Assembly (NCBI GenBank): GCA_037074705.1
Contig: CM073596.1
Span: forward strand, 21,798,001-21,862,000
From: Zhengitettix transpicula
Lineage: Eukaryota > Arthropoda > Insecta > Orthoptera > Tetrigidae
Direction of reading: 5' to 3'
DNA length: 64,000 nt
Shown here: one piece after another, positions 1 to 12,959 of the stretch
Layout: each line of letters begins with the position of its first letter
Numbering within the stretch: the first letter of the stretch is position 1
Program-made: the position numbers and the translations under genes
The notes under the pieces: generated by a model
Databases searched by the model: none
Seen by the model: only the letters and a program-made list of their open reading frames with translations
What the model was told of the DNA's origin: nothing

Positions 1-324
1 TGACTGGTAGACGTTACTGGCCAGGATTCTCTCCATCTTGACGCACGCTTCTCCGAAGCGCACAGAAGCAGCTACGTGTTTGAATTGTTGTCTGATACCG
101 TTATCTTTTCCACCATTCTTGTCGCGCGAGAAGGACTCGGGGGTCCTCTCTCGTGAGCTGAGCGAACGCCGTCCTTTGTCCGAACGACGCTCCATCTCCA
201 TTGAAGTATTGGCGGCGTCTGAACTGTGGCGCGTTGCTTTACCCCTTCCTTTTCTTTTCGGTCGATCAGGCGCAGCGCCCTGCGTTCCCTCATAAAACGT
301 GGTAACGCCCACTATGATTACTAC
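1..324 (-). CDS. Unidentified open frame, partial, runs off the window start
   Basis: On the minus strand one frame is open from a stop near position 325 to the window edge, over 100 codons, in a stretch much richer in GC than its surroundings. The predicted peptide is hydrophilic, rich in Arg, Lys and Ser, with phosphosite-like clusters (RRSLSSRERTPESFSR) and an ending KMERILASNVYQS at the window edge. The first in-frame ATG pair lies at about 196-201 (reading MEMERR). The upstream in-frame part could instead be an internal exon entered from an acceptor near 295-320. I do not recognise the family. Length, GC content and composition favour a real exon, but no splice partner is in the window. 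Other frames in the same stretch, such as the 73-codon one ending at 72, are likely shadows. Confidence 0.35.
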
Positions 325-1670
325 TCAATTAAAAACAAATACTTACTTAAATTATAATTGATTTTCAAGACCTCTTCCTCTTATCTTCCTTTCGTCCATA
401 ACAGTAAAATTGTCGAAAATATTGGAAAGTCCTTCCATGTCCCTATTTACTTACACAAATAATTTCAACCTCAGACCGTCAGCCTGATTGAAACCTGGTC
501 ATATGGGGTGATAACAGAAGTTTCTAGGCTAAAATAAGTTTTTAGCAAAGTTTATAAGTGCGGATTTTACGTACGTCAAAACTTCAAAGTTAACGCATTG
601 TTCAAGAACAACTATCTAAAACTATATGTAGTATTAGCTTATAATCGCTTGTTGCAAAATAAATAGTTTGGTGCCAGTTTATTCATTTTCCATTTAAACT
701 TTTTACAATATGTGATTTTTTTTAAAAAAGAATTAATTGAATGAGTCACATGCCATGAAAAGATTAAATAAATAATAAAAATGACAGTAAGAAAAAAGTG
801 TATAAAATTAAAACTTTTCAGAATATTCAAGAAATTTGAAGTGATTTTTGATTATAGCATTAATCAATCATTAAGGTCTCATCGTTGTATTGTTTTCCTG
901 AATAAGTGTCAAATTACGGGCAAAACGTTAGGATATATATTTTTTAATTGTATTAATTACATTCTTAATCAATATATATTTTCTGACTTTATTCTGAATA
1001 TTTATTTATTTAAATATAGTTTTATAGCCAGATAAATATCAATATAAAAAATTAATGATGTTCCATAACAGTATGTGGCTAAAATTATTAAGAAAAAACA
1101 TAAAAAAAAGTCTAATTAGATAATATATAGCCATAAAAACAGACAAAAGTAAGTGTTAAATTAAATTAAATAATTTAACGCAACTTAGTTTTGTTTTATA
1201 TTTGGCTATTTATTTATTTAATTAGTTTACTTTTAAAACAGATATTTTATGTTTTATAATTTATGAAACATGAAAATTAGGCTATGAATTTATATATTTA
1301 ACAAAAACAGATACGAAATAATGAGTTCGAATTAAATTTGTGAAAGATATATTGTCATATTCGGTGCCGTAAAAAGAAAAGTATAATTGTTTATTCTCGG
1401 TCGATGAAATATATGTCGTGATAAATTTGGTTATTACTATGAATTAGAGGCCGAAGGATTTTGATTTATGTCCAAAATAATTGAAAAAACTGCGCATATG
1501 CGAGATTACTTAGAACGTGGTGTAATTGTATGTAACCGTATCAAGAAGCAATGTTGAAAATTCATCTCTTTTTATCTGTTTTTCAGAAAACAACTTACAA
1601 TCAACGGAATGGAACGTAGGCTCCAACTATTGTGAAAAGAAGATACAGACATATTTCCACAACTTGAACG
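325..1670. other. AT-rich non-coding stretch
   Basis: Very AT-rich sequence with only short ORFs of low complexity. No gene, RNA or repeat could be supported. It may be intron or upstream region of the minus-strand frame at the window start. Confidence 0.5.
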
Positions 1671-1803
1671 TACAGGGTGGCGCAAAAGGAATAAAAGCGC
1701 GGCAGTGCCTATCGCAGTGGTTCTTTGTGCGTAAAAGAAGATAACTGATATGTTGATAGGTACTTAACTGGAATTCATTAAGTGTGACTTGCGCCACCCT
1801 GTA
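1671..1803. mobile_element. Short mariner-type MITE with 13-bp core inverted repeats and TA target duplication
   Basis: The element begins TA-CAGGGTGGCGCAA and ends TTGCGCCACCCTG-TA, so 13 bp of perfect terminal inverted repeat sits between two TA dinucleotides. That is the insertion signature of Tc1/mariner transposons. The 129-bp interior holds no transposase, so this is a non-autonomous derivative. The CAGGGTG start is common in mariner-related ends. Confidence 0.7.
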
Positions 1804-2106
1804 TAACGTAGTTTAACCTTTTGACCAATATTTACTTATCAAACATCCAGTGCTTTCGATTATGTCAACCTCACTCAAGGGATAAAATACTATATTATAC
1901 AGAATTGTAATAGCATAGCTTTTTTATTTAAATATATAAAATAGTTAAATATCTTAGGAATACGAACCTATTTAATAATTAATATATTGTGAGTAACATT
2001 TAAAATAATTATAATTTTAGTGAGGTTAAATATACTTTTGGCCACAAGGACCCTGTTCTAACTGATGTTAAACGGATCTGCAATCTAGATCTAATATCCA
2101 CAGTCA

Positions 2107-2475
2107 AGTTTTTTTTTTTTTTTTTTGGGGGGGGGGGAACAGGCTACATGAGGGTAATCCACATGGTGCAACTCCCCTTTAATAGCATAAGAAGGGATTG
2201 AAAGGGGTGATGCGGAAGGGTTGAGGAAGGTAGCCAAGGGTTAACTAGGGCCCCCGGGCTATAGTTTAAGTATCCTACCCGGCATTCGCCTAAAAGTAAT
2301 TCAGGACAAACCCTAGAAAACTTGAATCAGGTAGGTCGGGCATTGGGTACTTGTCCCACGCCCTTCCGATAACGGGAGAGGAGTTTGCTGTGGGGACGTA
2401 GCATTCCCTTCTCCGCGCCTCGACCAGTTTAGGAGGCAGCTGGCCGACTTTCCAATGGGAACATGAAAACAACTT
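2107..2475 (-). mobile_element. Poly(A)-tailed retroelement remnant, minus orientation
   Basis: A block clearly richer in GC than its surroundings ends, read on the minus strand, in a run of about 10 C followed by about 18 A (T then G run at 2,109-2,137 on the plus strand). A terminal A run with GC-rich upstream sequence is typical of a 5'-truncated non-LTR retrotransposon or a SINE. A (TG)n/(AG)n microsatellite at about 2,476-2,500 abuts the other end. A short open frame (2,290-2,472, minus) may be the end of an element ORF, but no diagnostic motif is visible, so the class stays open. Confidence 0.45.
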
Positions 2476-2500
2476 GTGTGTGTGTGTGAGAGAGAGAGAG

Positions 2501-4440
2501 ATTTTGGGTTTGAGGGTTAATTTATGGTGATAAATTCCCGTTTTCAGACACGTGGTTTAATAGGAAAAATAGTACTTCTTTACAATTTAAGAAAATGAAA
2601 AATTGGAGACTGTCAAATTATTAAATTGTGCAATTATTTGAAGACCGTAACAGCACTATTTACCAACATGGAACTTCAACATTAACTAGTTATTTAATTC
2701 CTATTTAAATAAAACAACATTTCGTTATCAAGTGAGTAAACAAATAGATATTTCCAACATTGGCAAAAAAATAAGTAGCAACCAACCGTTATAAGGATCA
2801 GGGCTTTTCTTTTGGTTACCAAAGAGGTATATATAGTCTTACACACTGCAAACGTTGCCATCGTCTTCAAATGATACTTCATCCCAGAATCAGGATTAAC
2901 AAGTAGAACGATAAAACCATTGCTCACAGTATTGATATGATTTGAATTTTGACAGACTGATCAAATTAATGCATTAAAAAATCAGAGCCCGAGATTAAAT
3001 ATAGTTACATGTGTACATCATCTATACTTTTTTCCTAGCACATTACAGATTACTAGTTGAGCATTGACAAACAAATCTCTGCCAAATATATAAGCTGTTG
3101 CATTGTTCGTGTTACAATAATTTGATAATTAACAGGTTCGATATATATAATTTAAACTCTTTTCGTAGCAATGTACACCGGCTGAAATATATTAAAATAC
3201 GATTTAAACATTTTATTCTCATATTACATATGTAAATTTATAGAGGTTATGTCTATTAGTGGGCCCATTCGGAGATAATAATGATTAATTAAAGCAAACA
3301 TGAACATTTAATAACATTCAAATAACGTTGGCTTTCTGAGTGTATTGATTTAATTAAATATTTTCGGTTTATCAACCAGGTAAATTGTTTCTTAAAACTG
3401 TGTTTCTTATTTTTTTTATTTGATATTTGAAAGATTTTCACGTATATATATTCATTCTGTAAAATAAATTAAATAGTAAATATACTGTAGAATCACGAGA
3501 AACTAGTAATCAAAAAATATTTCCATAGCAACAGTCATGCGTACCATCATATAAATAAAATATACAATCATAAGCAGACATAATACGCAGAATAAAAAAC
3601 AACTTACGTAAATTCAGATCAGCGTCATCATAAGCATTCCTGCTAGTTAACATCAGGAATCGGAACATAAACATTTTGTCTTAAGTCTCTTCCTAATGAG
3701 AGACTGCTTTAAAGGCTTATATTTCGTTTGATTATTCCAATAGTACCTAATGGATAATAATGAATTTGAATAATCATATTTTAGTAAACAATGAGGGCAG
3801 ACTCACCAAATGCTGTTAACAAATATAAGCCCTCAACAAATATGAATTTCAAATGTCTTTTAATAACCTAATTTACAGTATATTCACATTACCTATAATC
3901 TACTTTCTCACTTCTGTAAATCAATTATGTTTCTTAACTTTTAATTCTGTTTAAATTGTTTGTCGATTAATATTGTAGGTAAACATTTTGGAATATTTTT
4001 CGTGAAATTTATTAGCGGGAGTGGATTTAAATAAAAAAAAGTCAAAGAGAACATTGAATCTTTCAGACGACCAAACCAGTAGCGATCAGCTGCAAAAGCT
4101 AACATCTCTGGTATAATGTGTAAAATTGCTGTTATTTAAGGCAACTTATGACGTCTGTGAATCTTTGGTCTGTAAATAAGCAAATTAGGTAACATTTATT
4201 GTATTTCAACAGTTTATCATTCATTCAATATTAATTTATTTTCGGACATGGTTATGGAATCAATAAAATGTGAACAAGTGGTTGCAGACTATGTTAGCAG
4301 TGCCCTAATAAATTCCTTTCTCACGACCATCTGATTTTCCCATCCTGTTCCCCTATTCGTTATATCCTGTCTTCGATGAGTGATGAATTTTTGTTATGTC
4401 ATACGTCCTAATTCATTTATTGTCCCAAATACATCTTCGT
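2501..4440. other. AT-rich region upstream of the RNF185-like gene
   Basis: No coding exon, RNA or recognisable repeat seen. The 3' part should contain the promoter and 5' UTR of the plus-strand gene starting at 4,491, but no TATA box or initiator stands out from the AT-rich background. Confidence 0.4.
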
Positions 4441-4490
4441 ATTAGTTGAGAAGAGAATCCTGGAGAAGGCTCTGGTTACAACTATTGAAA

Positions 4491-7400
4491 ATGTCAACAG
4501 CAAGCAAACCTGGTCCTTCCGGAGGAAATGGAGAAGAAAAAGAGAAGGACGAACGAACGTTTGAATGCAATATTTGCTTGGATACTGCAAAAGATGCTGT
4601 AGTGAGCCTGTGTGGACATTTATTTTGGTATGTAAATAACTTTTTAACCAATTTGTTAGTATTCTAAGTATTAGTATCAGTGAAGTAAGATATTGGCAAT
4701 GTTAAATAGAGTTGCAATAAACTGTTCATGGATTTGTGGTTTATTTACTTATCAAAACACAAATTTCACAATATAATATTAGTTGTGTAACATTATTTGT
4801 TATTTATTTAAAAAAGTAAGGTAAATTACTGATATTATTTGGTGAATATTGTGTATGCTGTCCAGACCAACATAATAATAGTATGAAGTAATGATTCTAT
4901 ATCATTTAAAGAACTCTGGTTTTAAAATAAGAAAAATACACAATATAAAAAAATTACTAACTCTGTTCTTCATAAACATTGATGGTAACTAAAAGATAAG
5001 CAAACTATAGTAAAATTTAATAATAATCTTGAAAGTACATGTTTCAGACTCTGATATTACTTCCCAATATTGCACTACGGGACTTTGTAAAAAGTGCATA
5101 TTTAAAATATTTCCATGATTAACAATAATCTCAAAATTCATGTTAATGGCAAGATACAGGTATAAATATAATTCATGCTTAAAAACAAATTTTTGATACC
5201 AGTTGTCCTGTGAGATACAGAAAACTCCAATGGCTTTCTAAAGATTACCATCATTGCATGAAAAAATTTAAATAAAATAGTTATTCAGTTGTTAAGGTTG
5301 CTTATAAATATTGAACTTATTTTGAAGCATAACCATTACAAATCTTGTGAAATTCTTTACTTAACATAAAATGCATTTGAGTATTTTTATGTTAATTTCT
5401 CTGATTATCTTTATGTTCTAGATAAATTGAATCAAAGCTGAATATTTATTGATGTAGTCTTAGTTTCATTATAATGAGTATAGTTTTTGTGTTGGAATTT
5501 TCTTTGTAATAGTAAATTCTAGAAAATTTACTGGGAGTAATTTAATTTTTTAAAAAAATTAATTTAATTCAAATAACCTAAGTCAAATTTACATATTCAC
5601 ACCTAATAATTCACATATATAACACCGATACACACTTATACATATTTACATAATATTTTAATTACAGATTATACTCTGTTACAAATACTCTAATTAATTC
5701 TTTAACTTTTTTCAAATTAAGCTGATTTTGTAAATCATTATATACTGTCACTCCTTTATAAAATACAGAATTCAATGTCCTTTCTGTCTGCTTCCTAATC
5801 CTATGGGAATTTTCAGCCTGTCTTGTCTGGTAATTCTGTACTTCCCTATTTTTAATCAATAGACTTTTTGATTATCCAGTTAGAAAATTATTTTCTACTT
5901 TATATATGAACAACAACACATCTCACAATATTTTTTCCTTAACACTTAAAAATTTCAACTCTGTTAACATGTCCTGTATCCTTTTATTCCTATTCTCGTT
6001 TAATATGGCCCTAGTACCTTTATTAAAAAGAATTTGTAATATTTCTAAATTGGACTCATTTGAAGAAAACAAAACAGTAGAACAATACTTAAAAAGTGAT
6101 ATCAACATAGAATTAAATACTAGCTTTTTGCACAGACAAGACAGCGAAATTCTTAAACTATGTATTATTCGTATCTTTTTAGCCATGTTCCTTTTTAAAA
6201 AAGTAATTAACATGTTATTTCAGTATTTTACATATGTAATCCTAAATATGGGCAATAATAGTTAATTATAATGTTGTTTTATTTTAAACAAAATCACTAA
6301 ATATGTTGAATATAAGTAAGGTCACACATTATTCTTTGAATAATAATTATGTTATAGCTGGCCTTGTCTTCACCAGTGGCTCGAAACAAGACCTAGTAAA
6401 CAAGTATGTCCTGTTTGTAAAGCTGCCATTAGCAAGGAAAAAGTAGTGCCTTTGTATGGAAGAGGCAGCACTCAACAGAATGACCCCAGGTATATTGAAA
6501 TTTATTTATTGAGAATTTAAGCATGCAACAATTCCCAAATGAATTGGTATGGAGAGGAAAAAGAGAGAGTTTATTTTATTTCAAACAAAAATCACTACAC
6601 AAGACCTAAAATTGAAAGTCTGTCCCACCATACTAGACAGGCATGTAGTGCCCATTTCTCCTGGAACTAACACCATCATCGTTGGCTTGACAGCCCAGCA
6701 TTTGCCTTGGCCATATTCAGAAGCTCCTGCCTTTCCTTTCTATTCATGGTGATAGTCTGTAAATTCTTTACTTCCATAGTTTTAATATTCTGGTTCACTC
6801 CATCTTCCCACCTCAGTGGGCGTCCAACTTCTCCCTTCTGGTATAGTATAAAATACTCCATCCTAATTATATGACCTGTCCAGCAAATCTGCCAATATCT
6901 TAATATACTTGACAATATCCAGCTCATTAAATATTTTTTTTACTTCATAATTGTATCTCTTTCTCTGACAGTTTCAAATATGCTTCTCAATATCCTCCTT
7001 TTAAAAATACTAAGCGCTTTTGCATCTGCCTGCTTTATCACCCACATTGCAGCTGCAGAAGTCAATACAGCCATTGTTGAGCTCAATGGTGGGAGTGGTA
7101 AAGAAGAGAATCATCTACCACAATATATAACACTTATGGAAAATGTTATGAGGTCAAACTAAATAACACAGATGGATAGGAAAGAGAGAGAGCATAGTTG
7201 GCTTACCTGAAATCAGAATTTGCACTAGTTGGACTGTGAAAAAATTAAAATTTCCAATTTTTGAGGACACAAGCCCCCTTTATCAGGAAAGAAGGTCTGA
7301 GCTGCGTGCAATTTTTTTGTGACACTTGTCAATCTCTTTTCAGAATTTTTTTTTCTGTTTTCCATAATGTAATTACATTATTTGCTTAAGAAAATTAATT

Positions 7401-9587
7401 GTTATATTCAAAAATCAATATTAGGATCTATGTAAAAGAAGTTTGTAGTATTGATCCCGTCTATTAATTTTATTTGCATGCATATGTGTGTGTCAAAACT
7501 ACAATCAATTTCATTTTTATAGAAGTTGTACATTACATGTTCATTATTTCACAGACAAAACGTTCCTCCACGGCCTGCTGGACAGCGAACTGAACCAGAA
7601 AGCAATGGGGTTCGTGTAATTAGTAATCATAGTACAATGTGTAATCACAAAATTAATTATAAAAAATGTATTTATGTTTCTTATTTATGTTCATTTATTA
7701 CATTAGGTTTCACATTGAATCTAAATAGATTTTTATTTTCTTATTAACCTCTTATTAGTCTGAATTTTATGTAGAAATATTACAATTCGTATTTCAGGGA
7801 TTTCCTGGATTTGGATTTGGAGATGGCGGCCTTCACATGTCTTTTGGTATTGGTGCATTTCCATTTGGACTTTTCACATCATCATTCACTTTAGGTGATA
7901 ATCGACCTAGTGCAGGTAAAGCTGAATTGAAATTTAATACTTGTGTTCAGTTTACCTGTCCTTTAATACCCATAAAATATACTTTTTGATGGTTTTAAGT
8001 GTCAGACAGTCCAAGCTGTCAGTTAAGCATTAACTTATTAAACTGAATATATTTTAGTTTTTTTTTTTTAAGATTATTTTGAGGTGGATGTAGTTGGGAC
8101 TGTCAAGATTAATTACCCCAAAACACGAGTTCTACAAAACTGATTTTATTGAGAAATAACAGATGAGAACTCTGCTTAAAGATGAATGAGGACAAAATAT
8201 CTGCTGCTGTGTTGCAGCTCTGGAAGAGGGTTAGAGAGAACAAAATGACGGGGTATTTTGTTTATTTGGGACATTATAGTGGGGTCACCCTCATGTCCAT
8301 TTAATATTGCAGTATTATAGGTAAATCATCATTGAGGGAATCAAGTCTTGAGAATTTACAATTCTTACACGTTTTTATCTATTTTGACACATCTGAATAA
8401 TAAATTTGAAGATTTCCTCAATGTAATAAATAATTTCTTATTGCCTTGATTTTAAGGCATAGTCTGTAGTTTCAATTTTTTTTCAAATGTTTACATTTTA
8501 TATTGGATAAAGTATTAGTTCATATAATTTTTTACTGTATTTGTAAACAAATAATATAACTGTATAGCAAATTCAAAAAAGCACTACTGTTTTGATTAAT
8601 TTTTTGTTCTTTTAGTTTTGGGAACTCTTACATTTTCCTTTTTTTTATTATCCATAGTAGAATAATATTTTTTAGAGTCAATATAGAAATAAGTTATTAT
8701 CAAAACTGTTTCCAAAATTTTGGATCTGTGTATTAATTGACTAGCTGATAAACTATTTCAATATGTTTTCTTATGACTTCAGGTGATAATGAAAAATAAA
8801 TACTTGTATCATGGTAATAAGATAATGTTGCTCATTTCACCTTTGTGGAAGTGATCTATTAATGTATTTTTATATCTTATATTAATTATTACTCATTGCA
8901 AACTTCTTGATGAAAATTAATTCATACAAATAGTATAAGATATTTCACCATTGGGGTACACACAGTAGAATGGAAAAATTTTGAAATACTAATTAATTGA
9001 AATAATAAACATCATTTTCTTTTGTTATTGCAATCAGTTGATTGATATTATTTCATAACAACTGGATGCTGAATACAATATCTGCTGTTTCACTTAACAT
9101 ATTTTTTAGAAATATGATGATTATGTAATACTCATAAATTCTCAATAATGATAAAATATGCTGTTTACTTTCTCTCTCCTAAATTTTAAATTAAACAGTC
9201 AAAATATCAGAATACATTCACAATATAATGCACATATTTGGAGTGTGTGTGGTCCCAATATTAGTAATATAATAATGTCAAATAGAATTCAAAGGTAGTA
9301 AGAAAGAACTAATATAATGAAAAATTATTTTAAACACGCATTTGGGTTTGTTTAATAGTTGTTAAAAATATACTTTAGTTATTAGCTTGTGAAGAAATCT
9401 AATGCATTGTGCATTATCAGTTGGAATGCTGATCCAAATAAAGTTTACAAATCAAGTGGATTTACATTATTTATTTTATATTTTTACAGCACCTCGTGGA
9501 ACACCTCACGCTGAAGAGGATCAGTTTCTGTCCAAAGTATTTATTTGGGTTGCTTTATTGATTATTATTTGGCTGTTAATGGCATAA
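4491..9587 (+). CDS. RNF185: RNF185/RNF5-type E3 ubiquitin-protein ligase
   Basis: Coding exons: 4,491-4,627; 6,358-6,489; 7,555-7,615; 7,798-7,915; 9,490-9,587. They join in frame to 181 residues (vertebrate RNF185 has 192). A short Gly/Lys/Glu-rich N-terminus precedes a C3HC4 RING with C26, C29, C41, H43, C46, C49, C63 and C66; the C46 codon is split by intron 1. The family signatures [20 protein letters not shown] and GFGFGDGG follow, then a hydrophobic stretch (FGIGAFPFG) and a C-terminal membrane anchor ([15 protein letters not shown]). Known family role: ER-membrane RING ligase in ER-associated degradation. Insects usually have one gene orthologous to both RNF5 and RNF185. The start at 4,491 is chosen because it gives the family N-terminus; an ATG at 4,446 is also in frame. 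The exon 3 donor could be after 7,609 or 7,615, both phase 0; the latter has the better GTAATT site. Confidence 0.93.
5660..6215 (-). mobile_element. LINE (Jockey/CR1-like) ORF2 3' remnant in RNF185 intron 1
   Basis: Two minus-strand open stretches (6,213-5,923 and 5,859-5,662) read as consecutive parts of the region after the reverse transcriptase palm in Jockey-like LINEs: [13 protein letters not shown], then LSVKEKIL, then NYQTRQAE and a terminal [12 protein letters not shown] block. A frame break separates them, so the copy is dead. It is inserted antisense to the host gene. Class is inferred from motif order only. Confidence 0.6.
6660..7075 (-). mobile_element. LINE ORF2 C-terminal remnant in RNF185 intron 2
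   Basis: Minus-strand reading shows the classic tail of a LINE ORF2: [14 protein letters not shown], then a frameshifted segment leading to [18 protein letters not shown] and finally MAKANAGL. This order (FERRILR ... RW.GH..RM ... GRP..RW.D ... AK...GL) is shared by many I, R1 and RTE-like elements. In-frame stops and frame shifts show it is degraded. It is a different element from the one in intron 1. Confidence 0.65.
7160..7320 (+). repeat. Dispersed repeat, TTACCTGAAA family, in RNF185 intron 2
   Basis: Carries the pattern seen at many places in this window: a purine-rich lead (ggaaagagagag), then GGCTTACCTGAAATC, then a TTTTTGAGGACACAAGCCCC block and TCAGGAAAGAAGG. See the entries near 13 kb, 25-27 kb, 36 kb and 51 kb for the family and its link to Penelope-like fragments. 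Confidence 0.6.
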
Positions 9588-10492
9588 TATCTGACTTTGG
9601 AAACAATTTTCAAAAAAATCAGAATTGTTTTAAAATATTTGTAAATATGTATTTACTAAAGAGATCATACCTTTATGTGATATATTTGTGTTTATGGGGA
9701 ATTTGTCAAATAATTATCTCAGGACTGAATTTGTTAGGAATGCAAACCTTCAGTAGTTTTCCTCATTATTTCAGATATGAGAAATATTTTTTTTTCCTCC
9801 AATCAAAAACAATTCATATTGTAAATTATTAAATTCAACTATTTGAAGCATGTAATTTATTTATTTCTAAAATAAGTCTAATGAACCTTTACGAGATGTA
9901 CATCAAAGGTGTACTCTGTGAAAATTTTTCATTCTTATAAATGATCAAATGAGCTGAAGGTGAATTTTTCAATTACTAACAAATTTGGTGTTATCAATAT
10001 ATTAGTTTTCAAATATACAGTATGTTTAAAGGGAATCCTCCACTCTTAAGTTTGATAAATAGGAGGAAATGGAAGAATCAAAAAATACTTTTAGATTGGG
10101 ACTTGCCTATGGTAGACGTATAACATGCTAATGGATTTCTGGCTAGTCATTCTAGGTCTCATTGAATTATTGTTATGATGTTCACTATTAATTGATATTT
10201 AAATATTATTTTCAAAGCTTTATTCATTACACCTTGAAGCACAAGCACATATTATATTCCCAATCCAAATATGCATGCAGTCATTCTGCATACACATTGA
10301 ACTAAATTGAACACAATTCACTGTATTCTATTTTCCCCTTTAATAACAATTAAAAGCATTCTTAGAATATTTTGTTCTGTGATACAAAATTAAGAATGGA
10401 CACTTTTCAGGAAAAGCAGCATAGTGGTAAAAAATATTAATGCTGCATATGTAATTCTAATTAACCTATTTGATTATGTTCATCAATATATA

Positions 10493-10533
<41 letters not shown>

Positions 10534-12950
10534 TGGATTTAATTAATTAATTAATTGAATTAGAAGTAGTTTAGCATTCATATTTTGAGTTTTCATTGGG
10601 TTATTCAATTTAATTATTTCTAAACTTGAAAAAATGTTTCAAATGAGACCCCTACTGTCAAATGTGAGTACTGCTTTGGTGTTTTTAAAAAACTTTTTTA
10701 AAAGTTGAGCATTAATATAAAAAATTAAGCACAAATTTACTCTGAAATAAAATAATTAATAATATTGGAAAATGAAGCACATATTTAATTATTTTTCCTC
10801 AATTTTGGCAGTATTTAGAACCATGAGTTTAATATTATCCAAATTAGCTTACCTAACTGTAAACAAGAGAATAAGTTATTCTTTGTTCTATTTAATCATA
10901 ATAATGTTAAATATCATCTGAAACATTTTTGTTGTTATGTCTTGTAAGCGCATATTGGAAACAATTGTGATGTGGCAGTTTTTCTAGTTGTTTTTTATGC
11001 ATAGTTACAAAACACATGTGTTATTGCATTGTAACAGAATTGTAAAATCCAATTATAAATTTCAAATATACAAAGTTTCAGTGAGTTTCAGGCATTTATA
11101 AAAATTATTAAAATTCATAAATAGTATCATTTGTCTTTGGGATTGTATTTGCGTTTTGATTGTGTAATAAGCTAGAACCTGAAGATTGAAAACATTCTGG
11201 TTTCCTTTGTAGTTAAATATATTCACCTAGCATGTATACTACTTAGAGCATAGTTTTTGTATTTATTTCTATTACAAACTCTTCCAAGAAGGTATATAAG
11301 TCACTCATTTAATGTTATTAAAGCCAAGTTTACAGTAATTTTATTCTTCTGTTGCTATCTGTTTCTTGTTTAAACCTTTCTTGAAAATAAGCATTATGTG
11401 TAAAAGTATTTCTTGCAGGATGCTTATACAATTCAAATGTGAGGTTAGAAATATTTCAACATAATGACACCACAAAAATTAAAACTTTGTGCCATCATAC
11501 ATAATTAATTATTTCATTACACTTGGAACTTGCCTAATTTGATTATATTAACAACAAAAATAGTAAAGTATTTAATGCTTTTTTATTCAAATAATACTTT
11601 GTGAATGCTGTTAATATAATTTTGTATGTTCTTGTGTATTTGAACGGTTTGTGTTGACTAAATTGTCACTGACAAAATTTTCCAAATGTGAGAATGGTAG
11701 TATTCACAAATTGTATCCTCCATTTCATGAAAATACTGAAGTTCTTTGGAATTTTTTATTCTAATAATGTTTAATAGCATTCTTCTTATCTTATGTTTTT
11801 TTATGTAAAATCCAAGTTGCTAAGTTTGTAACAAATACTACTAACCTAAAACTGACACAGTTTGGGTTCAAACAATGTCCTTTTGATTTGGTCCTGTACA
11901 GAATGGTGATAGCTTGCAATCATTTCCATACTGCACTGTATGCAATAGATTTAATATAATTTAGTACTGACATATATTTTACTCCTTATATATAACTTCA
12001 ACCTGATGTACATAAAAAAACCTTTTTTTATAAGTATGATCTGTACTTGTGAGTGGCATTAAAAGTTTTCTTAAGATAGCACCACTTCATGTATATATTT
12101 AATTAATAATTAAATGAGATCTATAATGCAAAATCACATCATGTTTGTACAAAACATAGATTATTATTGTTTGAAAATCTTCAAATAATGGGGTTAATGT
12201 ATTCAGAAAGAAAATTGCTGCCATTTACTCCTACTTACAGAGAAAACTTTTGAAATTAATATTAATACATGTAATATTGTTGTCAGTCACATTGACATTC
12301 CTCTGGTTTTATTGGTTTATTATTTTGGGAACATGTATATTTGTAAATAAAAGTAATAGTATAATTATTGTATTTCAAAGTTAATAACTATAATATTCCA
12401 CTCTCCCCGTTATCCCTTATGGTCTTAAGTAACACATATTAGAAGAATTTGGTGTAAATTTAAATGTTTACGGCTTAAGGTAACTTTAAATATGGAAATT
12501 GCCTTAAATTTGTGATTCATCATGGAGGATAATAAAACCATTGTCATGGTGTGTTAACTTTAAGAAAATTAAGTCTTCATGACAGTACATAACTTTTAGC
12601 TTGAGAAAATATTAATGAAAATGAATCAACTTAATCGTGAACCTATTTTGTGGTCACAAAAATAAAGATTAATCTTAATTAGCTTGGAACTAAAAATAGT
12701 GTAGACTACAACAACTTAATTACACAAAAAACAAAGCTCCATCATAAGAATTTCATTTATAAATGACAAATTGGATTATATTCAGTGACAATGAATTGAA
12801 TTATATGTACTTATTTTGAGGACTCAAATTCTGAACAGAGCACACAATCATATAAATATTGTAACAATTTGAAGAATTACATTTACCACAGATGGTATGA
12901 TGAGTTTTTTATGCATATAATTGATACCAGGCAAAAGAATTAATGGCTTA
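9588..12950. other. 3' flank of the RNF185-like gene, AT-rich
   Basis: No further coding sequence seen. AATAAA motifs occur (for example near 10,747 and 12,348) but none can be assigned as the poly(A) signal. A (TG)n/(AT)n microsatellite lies at about 10,494-10,532. Confidence 0.4.
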
Positions 12951-12959
12951 CCAGAAATT

